A DNA stretch of 38,376 nt from Verrucomicrobia bacterium ADurb.Bin006 (GTDB lineage Bacteria; Verrucomicrobiota; Verrucomicrobiia; Limisphaerales; J093). Shown piece after piece: positions 25,630 to 34,288 of this stretch. Made by a program: the position numbers and the translations under genes. Location of the stretch: the NCBI GenBank assembly GCA_002071485.1, contig MWFF01000138.1, positions 1 to 38,376 on the forward strand, written 5' to 3'. The notes under the pieces are model-generated. The model ran no database searches. It worked only from the letters and a program-made list of their open reading frames with translations, and was not told the origin of the DNA. Position 1 is the first letter of the stretch; each line of letters starts with the position of its first letter.

Positions 25630-27624
25630 ATGAGTATTCCAGCCGCCGTGGTCGAACTCGTTGCCCGCTTCGAGCGGAACCTCGAAGCCTACCGTTCCGG
25701 CGAGTACAACGAGACGCAACTGCGCCGCGAATTCCTCGACCCTTTCTTCAAGGCGCTGGGCTGGGACATCGACAATGAGCAGGGCCTGGCCGAGGCCTAC
25801 AAGGACGTTGTTCACGAAGACCAACTCCGGGTCGGCGAGGCCACCAAAGCCCCGGACTACTGCTTCCGGGTCGGGGGCACGCGCAAGTTCTTCCTCGAAG
25901 CCAAGAAGCCGTCGGTCGCGGTCAAGGACGAGCCGGCGCCCGCCTTTCAACTGCGCCGCTACGCCTACACGGCCAAACTTTCGCTGAACATCCTGTCCGA
26001 TTTCGAGGAGTTCGCCGTCTATGACGGACGCTTCAAGCCGCACAAGGATGATCCCGCCGCGACCGCCCGCGTTTTCTTCTGCACCTTCCGCGACTACGCG
26101 GAGAAGTGGGAGTGGATTGCGTCCATCTTCAGCCGCGACGCGGTGTTGAAAGGGGCGTTCGACCGGTTTGCCGAGTCCAGCAAATCCAAGCGCGGCACGG
26201 CGGAATTCGACGCGGACTTTCTCGCCACCATCGAAGGGTGGCGGCTGGACTTGGCGCGCAACCTCGCGCTCCGCAATCCCAAGTTGACCCAGCGCGAACT
26301 CAACTTTGCCGTTCAGCGCATCATTGATCGCATCATCTTCCTGCGCATCTGCGAAGCGCGCGGCATCGAGGATCATGGCCGGCTGCAAGCGCTCGTGAAC
26401 GGGGACCGCATCTACCCGCGCCTGGCCGAACTCTTCCAGGCCGCCGATGCGCGCTACAACTCCGGCCTGTTCCACTTCCAATCGGAACCGGGCCGCCACG
26501 AGCCGCCCGATGAACTGACGCTGGCCCTCGATATCGACGACAAGCTCCTGCGCGATTTGCTGCGGGGGCTCTACTACCCCGACAGTCCCTATGCCTTCGA
26601 TGTCATTTCCGCCGACATTCTCGGCCAGGTCTACGAGCAGTTCCTGGGCAAGGTCATCCGCCTGACCGAGGGCCACCGCGCGGCGGTCGAGGAGAAGCCG
26701 GAGGTTCGCAAGGCCGGTGGCGTTTACTACACGCCCACCTACGTGGTGGACTACATCGTGGGGCAGACGGTGGGGAAGCTGGTCGAGGGCAGGACGCCCA
26801 AACAGGTGTCAGCCTTGCGCATTCTCGACCCTGCCTGCGGGTCCGGCTCCTTCCTGATTGGCGCGTATCAATTCCTTCTGGACTGGCATCGGGACTGGTA
26901 CACCGCCCACGACCCCGCCAAGTGGTCCCGGGGCAGCCAGCCCGCGTTGGTGCAGACGGGCAAGGGTTGGGTGCTCACCATCGCCGAGCGCAAGCGCATC
27001 CTCCTGAACCACATTTTTGGCGTCGACATTGACGCGCAGGCGGTCGAGGTCACCAAGCTCTCCCTGCTGCTCAAGGTTTTGGAGGGCGAAACCGGCCAGA
27101 CCCTCCAGACGATCTTTCGCCTCTTTCGCGAGCGCGCGTTGCCGGACCTGGGGGACAACCTCAAATGCGGCAACGCGCTGATCGGGCCGGATTTTTACCA
27201 ACAAGAGCAACTTGGGCTCCTGGATGAGGAGGAGCGTTACCGCATCAACGTTTTCGATTGGCACGCCGAGTTTCCGCAGGTCTTCCGCACACTGCACACC
27301 GCTGGGGAACTCCGAGAACCCGCCGCCGCCGCGCCGCTGGACTACACGCTGCCCGGGATACCGTTGCATGGGAACTACAGCAAGGTGAGCCACCGGAAGG
27401 GGAGACGTGTCAAGGCTGCACAGCCCCCAGGGCCGATCGAGCAGGAAAAGAAAGTGGGCTTCGATGCGGTCATTGGGAATCCGCCGTATGTGCGCATTCA
27501 GCGGATTTCTCATGCCGAATCTGACTACTTGTTCTGCACTACAAGTCGCCGACCAGCAAGATGGACCTTTCGCTCGTCTTTCTTGAGAAAGGACTCGAGT
27601 TGTCGAATCAGGCCGGCCGCGTAG
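25630..27624 (+). CDS. Type IIG restriction-modification enzyme, nuclease and methylase part (frameshifted)
   Basis: The first 630 or so codons of a Type IIG (Eco57I-like) RM protein that both methylates and cleaves its site. The N-terminus is a PD-(D/E)XK nuclease: LRREFLDPFFKALGW, then Asp76 (APDYCF), Glu90 and Lys92 in FFLEAKKP. A helical spacer leads to the N6-adenine methyltransferase: YYTPTYVVDYIV, AdoMet motif I LDPACGSGSFL (Asp400), FGVDIDAQAVEV, and motif IV GNPPYVRIQ (Asn617). After SDYLF (about 27532) the frame becomes unrelated and stops at 27624; the true continuation lies in another frame at 27540-28811. One missing base near 27530-27540 explains this. The promoter is likely at 25587. 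No separate methylase gene is seen. Confidence 0.85.
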   Translation: MSIPAAVVELVARFERNLEAYRSGEYNETQLRREFLDPFFKALGWDIDNEQGLAEAYKDVVHEDQLRVGEATKAPDYCFRVGGTRKFFLEAKKPSVAVKDEPAPAFQLRRYAYTAKLSLNILSDFEEFAVYDGRFKPHKDDPAATARVFFCTFRDYAEKWEWIASIFSRDAVLKGAFDRFAESSKSKRGTAEFDADFLATIEGWRLDLARNLALRNPKLTQRELNFAVQRIIDRIIFLRICEARGIEDHGRLQALVNGDRIYPRLAELFQAADARYNSGLFHFQSEPGRHEPPDELTLALDIDDKLLRDLLRGLYYPDSPYAFDVISADILGQVYEQFLGKVIRLTEGHRAAVEEKPEVRKAGGVYYTPTYVVDYIVGQTVGKLVEGRTPKQVSALRILDPACGSGSFLIGAYQFLLDWHRDWYTAHDPAKWSRGSQPALVQTGKGWVLTIAERKRILLNHIFGVDIDAQAVEVTKLSLLLKVLEGETGQTLQTIFRLFRERALPDLGDNLKCGNALIGPDFYQQEQLGLLDEEERYRINVFDWHAEFPQVFRTLHTAGELREPAAAAPLDYTLPGIPLHGNYSKVSHRKGRRVKAAQPPGPIEQEKKVGFDAVIGNPPYVRIQRISHAESDYLFCTTSRRPARWTFRSSFLRKDSSCRIRPAA

Positions 27625-28811
27625 GTTTAATCTGTACTTCCCAATGGCTGACCGCCGACTATGGCCAGAATCTCCGGCGCATGCTCTCAGGCGGCAGGCT
27701 TCATGAAATCGTGGACTTTGGGAGCCTGCCGGTTTTTGCCAACGCAAGCACGTATCCGGCCATACTGGTCCTGAGTCCGACGCCCGCTTCCGCGCTCACC
27801 GTGAGGCGAATCAACAATGCTGAAGATCTGAACACGCACGGTATTCACGGCGCACCCGCCGTCACAGTCCGGTTATCTTCTCTCACCGCGGCGCCCTGGA
27901 ACCTCGGACGACTGGACATCGCCAGGATTCTGCAGCGCTCAAAGCTGGCCTGGAAGCCGCTGAGCGCGTTTGGTGGTGCTTACATCGGATGCAAGACGGG
28001 AATGAACCAGGCTTTTGTGCTATCCAGCGGGGAAGCTAGGAAACTGCGGCTGGAGAAGGCTGCGCTGCTTTCGTACGCGTTGCGTGGGGGAGAAGTCGGG
28101 CGCTATGCCAGGGTTGAGCCTGATGCGGTGGTCATCTATCCCTACCGTGAAGGTCCGAATGGCAGTCCGGAACTGATTCCCGAGACAGAGTTGAAGCGGG
28201 ATTACCCACATGTCCACGCGTACCTCCTTTCCTTCAAAGACCAACTGAGGCAGAGACAAGACAGCCGCCGATTCTATGCAAAAGGGGTGGAGTGGTATCG
28301 GCATTTGCGGCCCGGCACATTCCGGTACATACGCCCCCCGAAACTGGTATTCAAGGCCATCGCAAAGAGTGCTTGCGGAGGCTTCCTGGCCGAGAACACG
28401 GCTTTCGACGGTGCGAATTGCCCGGCCATCATTCCCGAGAACTTGGAGGGCCACGACATCAAGTTCCTGCTGGGTCTTCTCAATTCGCGGCTGGCGTCTT
28501 ACCACTTGAGAAGCGTCTGTCCACCGAAGCTCGCGGGCTACTTGAAGTTCAGCGCCACCTGCCTGAGCGAGACTCCCATCCGCGTCCTCGACTTGTCGAA
28601 ACCCGGCGACCGATCGCATCACGAGCGGATGGTGCAACTGGTCGAGCAGATGCTCGAGTTAAACCAGCGGCTCCCCGCCGTTCGAACACCGCAGGAGAAG
28701 ACCGCGCTCGAACGGCAAATTGCCGCGACGGACACGCAGATCGACCGCTTGGTCTATGACCTCTACGGTTTGACCGAAGAGGAGATCGGCATTGTCGAGG
28801 GCGCAAAATAA
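27561..28811 (+). CDS. Type IIG RM enzyme, target-recognition part (after frameshift)
   Basis: The 416-aa continuation of the RM gene in another frame. The codons just before the ATG (HYKSPTSK) continue the protein naturally, so this is the second half of one protein and not an independent gene. It starts with the end of the methylase core (LSLVFLEKGLELSNQAGRVG, then TSQWLTADYG) and goes on to a TaqI-like C-terminal specificity domain (PLSAFGGAYIGCKTG, FRYIRPPKLVF, FLLGLLNSRLASYHLR). The end, LVYDLYGLTEEEIGIVEG, is the usual terminus of these enzymes. If the shift is real, neither half should give a complete enzyme; if it is an assembly error, the intact protein is about 1060 aa. Confidence 0.82.
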   Translation: MDLSLVFLEKGLELSNQAGRVGLICTSQWLTADYGQNLRRMLSGGRLHEIVDFGSLPVFANASTYPAILVLSPTPASALTVRRINNAEDLNTHGIHGAPAVTVRLSSLTAAPWNLGRLDIARILQRSKLAWKPLSAFGGAYIGCKTGMNQAFVLSSGEARKLRLEKAALLSYALRGGEVGRYARVEPDAVVIYPYREGPNGSPELIPETELKRDYPHVHAYLLSFKDQLRQRQDSRRFYAKGVEWYRHLRPGTFRYIRPPKLVFKAIAKSACGGFLAENTAFDGANCPAIIPENLEGHDIKFLLGLLNSRLASYHLRSVCPPKLAGYLKFSATCLSETPIRVLDLSKPGDRSHHERMVQLVEQMLELNQRLPAVRTPQEKTALERQIAATDTQIDRLVYDLYGLTEEEIGIVEGAK

Positions 28812-28865
28812 TTGTTGGGGGTGGGACTGTATTTGACCCAGAGGTGCGCGTAGGCTGGCGGCGTT

Positions 28866-29351
28866 ATGGGAACGATTTTTGATCTGCAAGAGGCCGATGC
28901 CCGGCGGTTGTTTCCGGCACCGGCGCCCCGCCGATCCGGCGAATTCAAGGCCGTGCGGCAGAGGCGGTGGGTTGCCCGTCGCTGCCGACGACTTTGGATC
29001 GCGCTCGACACCCGCATTGTGCCGGAGGCGCTCGCGACGGACCTGTGCCACCAGGTCGGCCGGTGGCTCGAAGTGGAGTTGCCGCGCTCGTGGCGCGTCC
29101 GACTGGCGGTGAAGGCGGATGTGGTGTACTACCACAATCGCCGCTTCCGTCAGGGGGTCCGCCGCAAAGGCCGGGCCGGGGTCCGTTACCTGCGCGTTTT
29201 TATGCAGCACTGGCTGGCGGGGCTCCTCGAGCGCCGCTGGCCGGACTGGCGCGAACGCCTCCCGTCCGACTTTGCTCGGGGCGCGGAGCTGCCGGTGTGC
29301 GAACCCGCCAGGGGTGAACAGTCGCCTCGGGACACCCCAGCCTCTTGCTGA
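28866..29351 (+). CDS. small basic hypothetical protein
   Basis: A 161-aa protein that I do not recognise. It is arginine-rich (an RRSGEFK and RRCRRLW region near the N-terminus) with a helical middle (VVYYHNRRFRQGVRRKG) and tryptophan-rich helices (FMQHWLAGLLERRWPDWRER). The tail after about residue 140 is low complexity and may be non-homologous. No signal peptide or membrane segment. The third-position GC pattern is coding-like, and the opposite-strand frame is the poorer reading. It starts 54 bp after the RM gene on the same strand and might be cotranscribed, so a DNA- or RNA-binding role linked to the RM gene is possible but unproven. Confidence 0.55.
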   Translation: MGTIFDLQEADARRLFPAPAPRRSGEFKAVRQRRWVARRCRRLWIALDTRIVPEALATDLCHQVGRWLEVELPRSWRVRLAVKADVVYYHNRRFRQGVRRKGRAGVRYLRVFMQHWLAGLLERRWPDWRERLPSDFARGAELPVCEPARGEQSPRDTPASC

Positions 29352-29378
29352 TCTCCACACCGAGGTCGGACATGCTCT

Positions 29379-29815
29379 TAGCCCGCATATTTCACACCCC
29401 TATGGTGAACAGGGCACTCAGACTTCGCAAGAGGACTGCTATGCGGGCTAGAGAAGCAAAACCGCGCCAGGTCCGAGGGGCAGAAAAAATGAACACGCTG
29501 TTTTCATGCCAGGAAGCTTTCAGAACTGACAGGCAGCTCTGGATTCCCTTTCCGGGCGGGGTTTTGCCAGAGCCCGGATATGAGACTCCGCGAAGCCTTA
29601 TGAAATATCCGGGCTTAGACGTCCGAACTTACGGAAGCAGCAAGTCAGGAACGTTCGCAGCCAGCAATTCACCTGCCTGCGCCGTCAAAGCGCTGGTTAT
29701 GGAAGACGGGCCGCTTGCGCGGGGGAAGCACATCGAATAGAGCTCCGCCTCAAACCGGCCAGATACGCGCAAGGACCGCCGAGTGTCGGAACCACTGGTC
29801 GGTTTGAGGCGGAGC
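29379..29815. repeat. structured element with three inverted repeats
   Basis: About 440 bp between two convergent genes hold three strong inverted repeats: an 11-bp perfect pair TAGCCCGCATA (29379-29389) / TATGCGGGCTA (29440-29450); an 11-bp perfect pair at 29571-29581 and 29605-29615 (AGCCCGGATAT / ATATCCGGGCT); and a 19-bp pair with one mismatch at 29742-29760 and 29797-29815. An open frame here (29345-29740) lacks coherent protein features. It may be a structured RNA, a group II intron or insertion-sequence remnant, or a MITE; I cannot choose. Confidence 0.6.
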
Positions 29816-29857
29816 TTGATTGGAATCCTTGACCAGCAACACCCGTGGCAATGCGGG

Positions 29858-32404
29858 TCAGTGACGGCGGAGGACGAGGCGATGCTCGATGCGGCGGGTC
29901 TGGTGGTATTCGAGGGGTGGCAGATCGGTGAGTGTGGGCGAGCGGGTCTCTTCGAGCAGGGCGCGGGCGCACGCCTGGAGCGCTTTCCAACGGGGCCAGT
30001 CGATATCGCGGGCGTGGGCGATCTGCCGGAGGAGGCTGCGCCATTCGATGATGATGCGGTCGATATCGCCGGAGCCGAGCCACTCGCTGACCCAGGCGTG
30101 TTTAGCCTGTGGGTTGCGATGCACACTGGCCACCACGGCCTCGGCGCCGACACCATACTTCGGCGGCACACCGTTCTCGAGATAGCCGGGCGCGGTCTGT
30201 ATCCCGTAGGCGCGCCGGCACGCAATGGCCAGCCGCCCGGCCCACCGGTTGTCCTCGCCGCAGAACCGGAATCCTGCGTCGAGATTCGCCAGATCATAGA
30301 CCAGTTCGTCGAGAGGATAGTTCTCGTCTTCGAGCGCGGCGGCTATGGCCAGGCCGTCGCCTTGCGAGAAGCAACTGACGATCTCGCCGCGGCGGGTCGG
30401 GACGCCGGCGGCATCCACCAGGCCGAGACGCCGCCACAACAGGGCCGTGCCGGTGGCCGCGGTCAGCTCGCGGCACCTCTGCACCAGATCGCAACGCGCG
30501 CAGTCCGGGGCGAGCACCTCGCGTTCGGCCGGTTTCCAGAGCGCGACGCCGTGGGCGTCGACGGGCACTTTCAACGTGAGCCGCCCCAGGCTCACCTCGG
30601 CGACGATCTTGCGTGTGGATTCGACGAATCTGACGGCGGGGGTGTTCTGGGCGATCAATCCGCGTTCGAGCCTGGGGACAATGTGTTCTTTCCAGACGGT
30701 GTAAGGGGCCTGGCGCCCTTTCCATTGGGTCAATCGGCGCACCCATTTGGCGATCAACACGCGGTCGTCGCTCAGACGATCCGCGACGGTGAGGGCGCGC
30801 CCGTAGACCGGGAGTCCACTCTGCACGTCGACAACGCAGAGGTTGCCCGAGCCGATTTTGGCGAGCGCCGCGGGCTCGCTCAAGACGGGTCGCAAGGCCG
30901 GCGGCGGGGTCAGCGGGTTGGCGGAGGGTGCCGACTCGGCGGTGGTCGGTGCGACCTTGATTTCCTCGAGCGGGACATGTCGGGGCGGGGGAAACCGTTG
31001 CCATTCGCCCTGACTGTTCCACATCTCACGGATCAATCTCCGGACATGGCGGGCGCGTTCGGCGTCGGTATGCAGGCCGCAGGGCGCGTGGGGATGTTCG
31101 AGCGACATTTCCACACCTAGGAAGATCGGTTTGGTCGTGAAGAGGCGTTGCTGGACCCGGACGGCTTCGAGGAACGGAGATCGTCCCTGTTGGGCTGCCG
31201 CGCGCATGATGCCCAAGAGCGCGCTCCAATCCACCATCCCGTTCCGGGCCAGATGTCCGGTGTGGGCGTCGAGCAGGCGAATCTCGTTCGCTGTCACCAG
31301 CACGAAGCCCGTCTCGTCGATGCCCCGTCGCCCGGCGCGTCCGAACATCTGCAGGATTTCATCAGGCTTGAGCGGGTGCTCGAGTTCATCGCGTCGGTAC
31401 GATTCGCCGGCCAGTGCGACGCTGCGGAGGGAGAAATTGACGCCCGCGGCCAGGCCCATGGTGGCGACGACCGCGCGAAGCTGTCCCGCCTTGGTCAGGG
31501 GCTCGATCACTCCGGCGCGCGCCCCGTAGCTCAAGCCGCTGTGGTGGAAGGCGACGCGGGACTTGAGCAGGCGGGCGAGGTGATCGCCCACGATCTGGCG
31601 CTGGGCGACGCTCAGTTGCAGCGGGTCCGGGCAAGGCAGGTTGCGGGCCAGGTCAGCGGCGAGGGCTTCCGCCGCCTGACGGCGCGGGGCGAAGACCAGC
31701 ACGGGGCCCAGGTTGTCGGCGAGCGCCTTCGCCACCGCGCGTGGCCAGTAGCCTCGAATCTCCGATGGCAGATGGTAATTGAGGTGCTGGACATGGACTT
31801 CTTCGAGTGGAACGGGGCGGTGCTCGTGGCGCACCAGGTGGGCGTTGCGTCCCAGACGCCGCAGCCACTTGACCACGTCTTGGGGATTGCTGACGCTTCC
31901 GCTCAGCAGCAAGAGCTGTGTGGAGGGCGGAGCCATGGCGATGGCCAACTCGTAGTTCAGCCCGCGGTCGGCGTCCCCGATCATCTGGTATTCGTCGACG
32001 ACGAGCAGGCTTGGGCCGGTGCCCTGCATCAGGCGGTTCTTCTGTGTTTCGAGCGTGGCGACAATGACCGGCGCGTCAAGATTCTCCGCCAGATCGCCCG
32101 TGGCGATGCCGACATTCCACCCGCGCGCCCGCCACTCGGCCAGTTTGTCGTTCGCCAGCGCGCGTGTCGGAACGGTGTAGATCGCCTGGCCACGATTGTG
32201 GCCCTGCTTGGACCATATCTCGAAAACCAATGTTTTGCCCGAACCCGTCGGCGCCTGGACGACGACGTCACAACCCGCACGCAGAGCGCTGACCGCTTCC
32301 TGTTGCCAGAGGTCGGGCACGACCACCTGGTTCAGGACGGTCAAGCCGGCCAGTTGATCCGCAAACGCCTGCACGCCGTTGAGCATAGATCGGGAAAGCG
32401 CCAT
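29858..32404 (-). CDS. Ski2/Mtr4-like superfamily 2 helicase
   Basis: An 848-aa cytosolic ATPase of the Ski2-like group (Mtr4/HelY type), which unwinds RNA or DNA. Motif I APTGSGKT at residues 51-58, motif II DEYQ (137-140) in place of the usual DEVH or DEAD, motif III SGS, and motif VI QMFGRAGRRG near 360. The C-terminal third contains a possible metal or structural Cys cluster (CARCDLVQRC) and a DSHCT-like helical domain (GEIVSCFSQGDGLAIAAALE, YPLDELVYDLANL). Start ATG at 32404; an alternative Met lies at codon 7. It converges on the small basic gene, separated by the structured element, and is divergent from the oxidoreductase gene. Its substrate and link to defence are unknown. Confidence 0.85.
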   Translation of the reverse strand: MALSRSMLNGVQAFADQLAGLTVLNQVVVPDLWQQEAVSALRAGCDVVVQAPTGSGKTLVFEIWSKQGHNRGQAIYTVPTRALANDKLAEWRARGWNVGIATGDLAENLDAPVIVATLETQKNRLMQGTGPSLLVVDEYQMIGDADRGLNYELAIAMAPPSTQLLLLSGSVSNPQDVVKWLRRLGRNAHLVRHEHRPVPLEEVHVQHLNYHLPSEIRGYWPRAVAKALADNLGPVLVFAPRRQAAEALAADLARNLPCPDPLQLSVAQRQIVGDHLARLLKSRVAFHHSGLSYGARAGVIEPLTKAGQLRAVVATMGLAAGVNFSLRSVALAGESYRRDELEHPLKPDEILQMFGRAGRRGIDETGFVLVTANEIRLLDAHTGHLARNGMVDWSALLGIMRAAAQQGRSPFLEAVRVQQRLFTTKPIFLGVEMSLEHPHAPCGLHTDAERARHVRRLIREMWNSQGEWQRFPPPRHVPLEEIKVAPTTAESAPSANPLTPPPALRPVLSEPAALAKIGSGNLCVVDVQSGLPVYGRALTVADRLSDDRVLIAKWVRRLTQWKGRQAPYTVWKEHIVPRLERGLIAQNTPAVRFVESTRKIVAEVSLGRLTLKVPVDAHGVALWKPAEREVLAPDCARCDLVQRCRELTAATGTALLWRRLGLVDAAGVPTRRGEIVSCFSQGDGLAIAAALEDENYPLDELVYDLANLDAGFRFCGEDNRWAGRLAIACRRAYGIQTAPGYLENGVPPKYGVGAEAVVASVHRNPQAKHAWVSEWLGSGDIDRIIIEWRSLLRQIAHARDIDWPRWKALQACARALLEETRSPTLTDLPPLEYHQTRRIEHRLVLRRH

Positions 32405-32407
32405 TGA

Positions 32408-32668
32408 CAGGCAGAATCCTCAAATTCACCTGTTCGGTGTCAGCCCGCATTCGCACGCCTTCGAGAGTCTTCGGCTTGTCAGGGCCAATTCATCAAGTGG
32501 AGCGGTAACGCACGCCGTCTTCACTTGACATGGCGGCGGTCGAGCCGTCCCCACTCCGACCTTTTCGACTTCATGAATTGGCGCGGTCGGTTTGCGCGCT
32601 CCGGAAGATTTTGGCTGTGTGAAGTTGGTTGGGATGGTACGGTGCGCCCCGACAAACTGATTTGACCT
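32408..32668. other. divergent intergenic region with inverted repeat
   Basis: The 261-bp gap between the helicase and oxidoreductase starts has no gene. CCAATTCATCAAG (32485-32497) and CTTCATGAATTGG (32570-32582) form an inverted repeat with one mismatch, probably an intergenic palindrome; it could also regulate either gene. Confidence 0.45.
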
Positions 32669-34012
32669 ATGAAATGCGTCTTGTCCCGCCGCCAATTCCT
32701 CAAAGCAACCGCTGTAGCCGGCGCGGCCACCACCTGGCAATTGACCCCCGCCGATGTGTTGGGCGGGACGGGTTCGACCGCTCCCTCCGACCGCGTGACC
32801 CTGGGTGTCATCGGACTTGGCATCCAGGGCATCGGCGACATGCGGGCATTTCTCGGGATTCCGGAGGTGAAGGTGGTTGCCGTGTGCGACGTGCATGCGA
32901 CCCAGCGCGCCGCCGGTAAGCAGGTCGTCGACACTTTCTACGGGAACTCCGATTGTGCGGCCTACAATGACTTTCGCGAACTCATCGCGCGGAAGGATAT
33001 CGACGCCGTGCAGATCACGGCTCCCGATCACTGGCATCCGCTCATCGCTATCGAGGCCGCCCGACACGGCAAGCACATGTACCAGGAAAAGCCGATGGGC
33101 TGGAGTGTCCGCGCGGCGCGTGCCGTCGAACGGGCCGTGCGCGACAACGGAGTGGTGTTCCAGTTCGGCACGCAACAACGATCCGATGGCCGTTTCCGAT
33201 TGGCGTGCGAGCTGGTGCGCAACGGCCGGATCGGCCGATTGCAGACCATCCTGGTGGGAGTCCCTGGCAGCGTGTCGTCCTGCCCCATCCAACCGGTCGA
33301 GCCTGTGCCGAAGGAACTCGACTACGATCTCTGGCTGGGTCCGGCCCCGATGGCGCCCTACTGTTACCAGCGTTGCCGTCCCTACACGCAGAAGGACGGG
33401 TGGAGCGTCTGGTACGGCATCTCGGACTACTGCATGGGGATGATCGGCAACTGGGGCGTCCATCATTTGGATATCGCGCAATGGGCCAATGCCAGCGAAC
33501 TGAGCGGCCCAGTGGAAATCGAAGGCACTGCCGAGTTCCCGAAGGGTCTGCTGACCGATTGCGCCGTGAGTTGGCAGGTCGAGAATCGCTACGCCAACGG
33601 CGTCACGCTGATTCACATGGACAATGCGACCAGCAGCAAACACCCTCTTCAAAAGGGCGGTCATGGACACGGCGTCATGCTCATCGGCACCGAAGGCTGG
33701 GTGCATGTCGACCGGGAGAAGCTCGATGCGCACCCCGCTGCCCTGATCGGGAGCAAGATCGGCCCTGACGAAATCCACCTTTTCAAGAGCGACAACCATG
33801 GCGCCAATTTCATCGGCGCCGTGAAAGGCCGGAACAAGCCGGCCGCACCCATCGATGTGGCTGTACGGACGGACACCCTCTGCAACCTACAGCTCATCGC
33901 CGCCACCTTGCGGCGCAAGCTGCGGTGGAATCCGGAGGCCGAGCGATTCCCCGACGACCCCACAGCCAATGCCATGCTCGATCGCCCGATGCGCGCGCCG
34001 TGGACGCTCTAA
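32669..34012 (+). CDS. Tat-exported Gfo/Idh/MocA family oxidoreductase
   Basis: A 447-aa NAD(P)-dependent sugar dehydrogenase-like protein. The N-terminus carries a twin-arginine signal (SRRQFLKATAVAGAATTWQL), so it is exported folded to the periplasm, as is common for the Verrucomicrobia/Planctomycetes subset of this family. The Rossmann fold shows VIGLGIQGIGDMRAFLG and the catalytic-loop EKP in YQEKPMGWS; the C-terminal half has the substrate-binding sheet with the helix-starting NWGVHHLDIAQWANAS. The substrate is probably a sugar or sugar acid. ATG at 32669. A pseudogene fragment starts directly after the stop, and 276 bp separate it from the next intact gene. Confidence 0.87.
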   Translation: MKCVLSRRQFLKATAVAGAATTWQLTPADVLGGTGSTAPSDRVTLGVIGLGIQGIGDMRAFLGIPEVKVVAVCDVHATQRAAGKQVVDTFYGNSDCAAYNDFRELIARKDIDAVQITAPDHWHPLIAIEAARHGKHMYQEKPMGWSVRAARAVERAVRDNGVVFQFGTQQRSDGRFRLACELVRNGRIGRLQTILVGVPGSVSSCPIQPVEPVPKELDYDLWLGPAPMAPYCYQRCRPYTQKDGWSVWYGISDYCMGMIGNWGVHHLDIAQWANASELSGPVEIEGTAEFPKGLLTDCAVSWQVENRYANGVTLIHMDNATSSKHPLQKGGHGHGVMLIGTEGWVHVDREKLDAHPAALIGSKIGPDEIHLFKSDNHGANFIGAVKGRNKPAAPIDVAVRTDTLCNLQLIAATLRRKLRWNPEAERFPDDPTANAMLDRPMRAPWTL

Positions 34013-34114
34013 CTCGAGGTCCATGTCCTGCGGCTCGGCGACGTCTCGATCGCGACGAATCCATTCGAGCTGTATCTCGACTACGGGGTCCGGATCAAGG
34101 CGATGTTTCGGTGA
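34013..34114 (+). pseudogene. C-terminal remnant of a secreted esterase/ceramidase-like protein
   Basis: Thirty-three codons to a TGA at 34112-34114 read EVHVLRLGDVSIATNPFELY then LDYGVRIKAMFR. The LGDVAIATNPFELYLDYG pattern recurs near the end of neutral-ceramidase-like hydrolases from these phyla. No start, no N-terminal domain and no proper tail are present, so it is a relic joined to the oxidoreductase stop codon. Confidence 0.45.
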
Positions 34115-34288
34115 TCCGATCGGCCAGGGGGTAGCGCGGAGTTCTCGGATAGACCACCCAAAGATGTTCGGGGTGCTTGCCTTCCACGACGCAAGTGAAG
34201 TCTCCCGCTTGTCCGTGCTGCTGGAAATTGCTTGTCAGCGGGGAAACGGTTAGGGTCTGATCTGGCGCGGGCAATCGAGCGCCATGCT

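Noticed and set aside
29345..29740. 131-aa open frame
   Set aside because: Crosses two strong inverted repeats and has no coherent protein pattern; treated as a structured repeat element.
31148..32407. 419-aa plus-strand open frame
   Set aside because: Antisense to the helicase core with its Walker A and motif VI.
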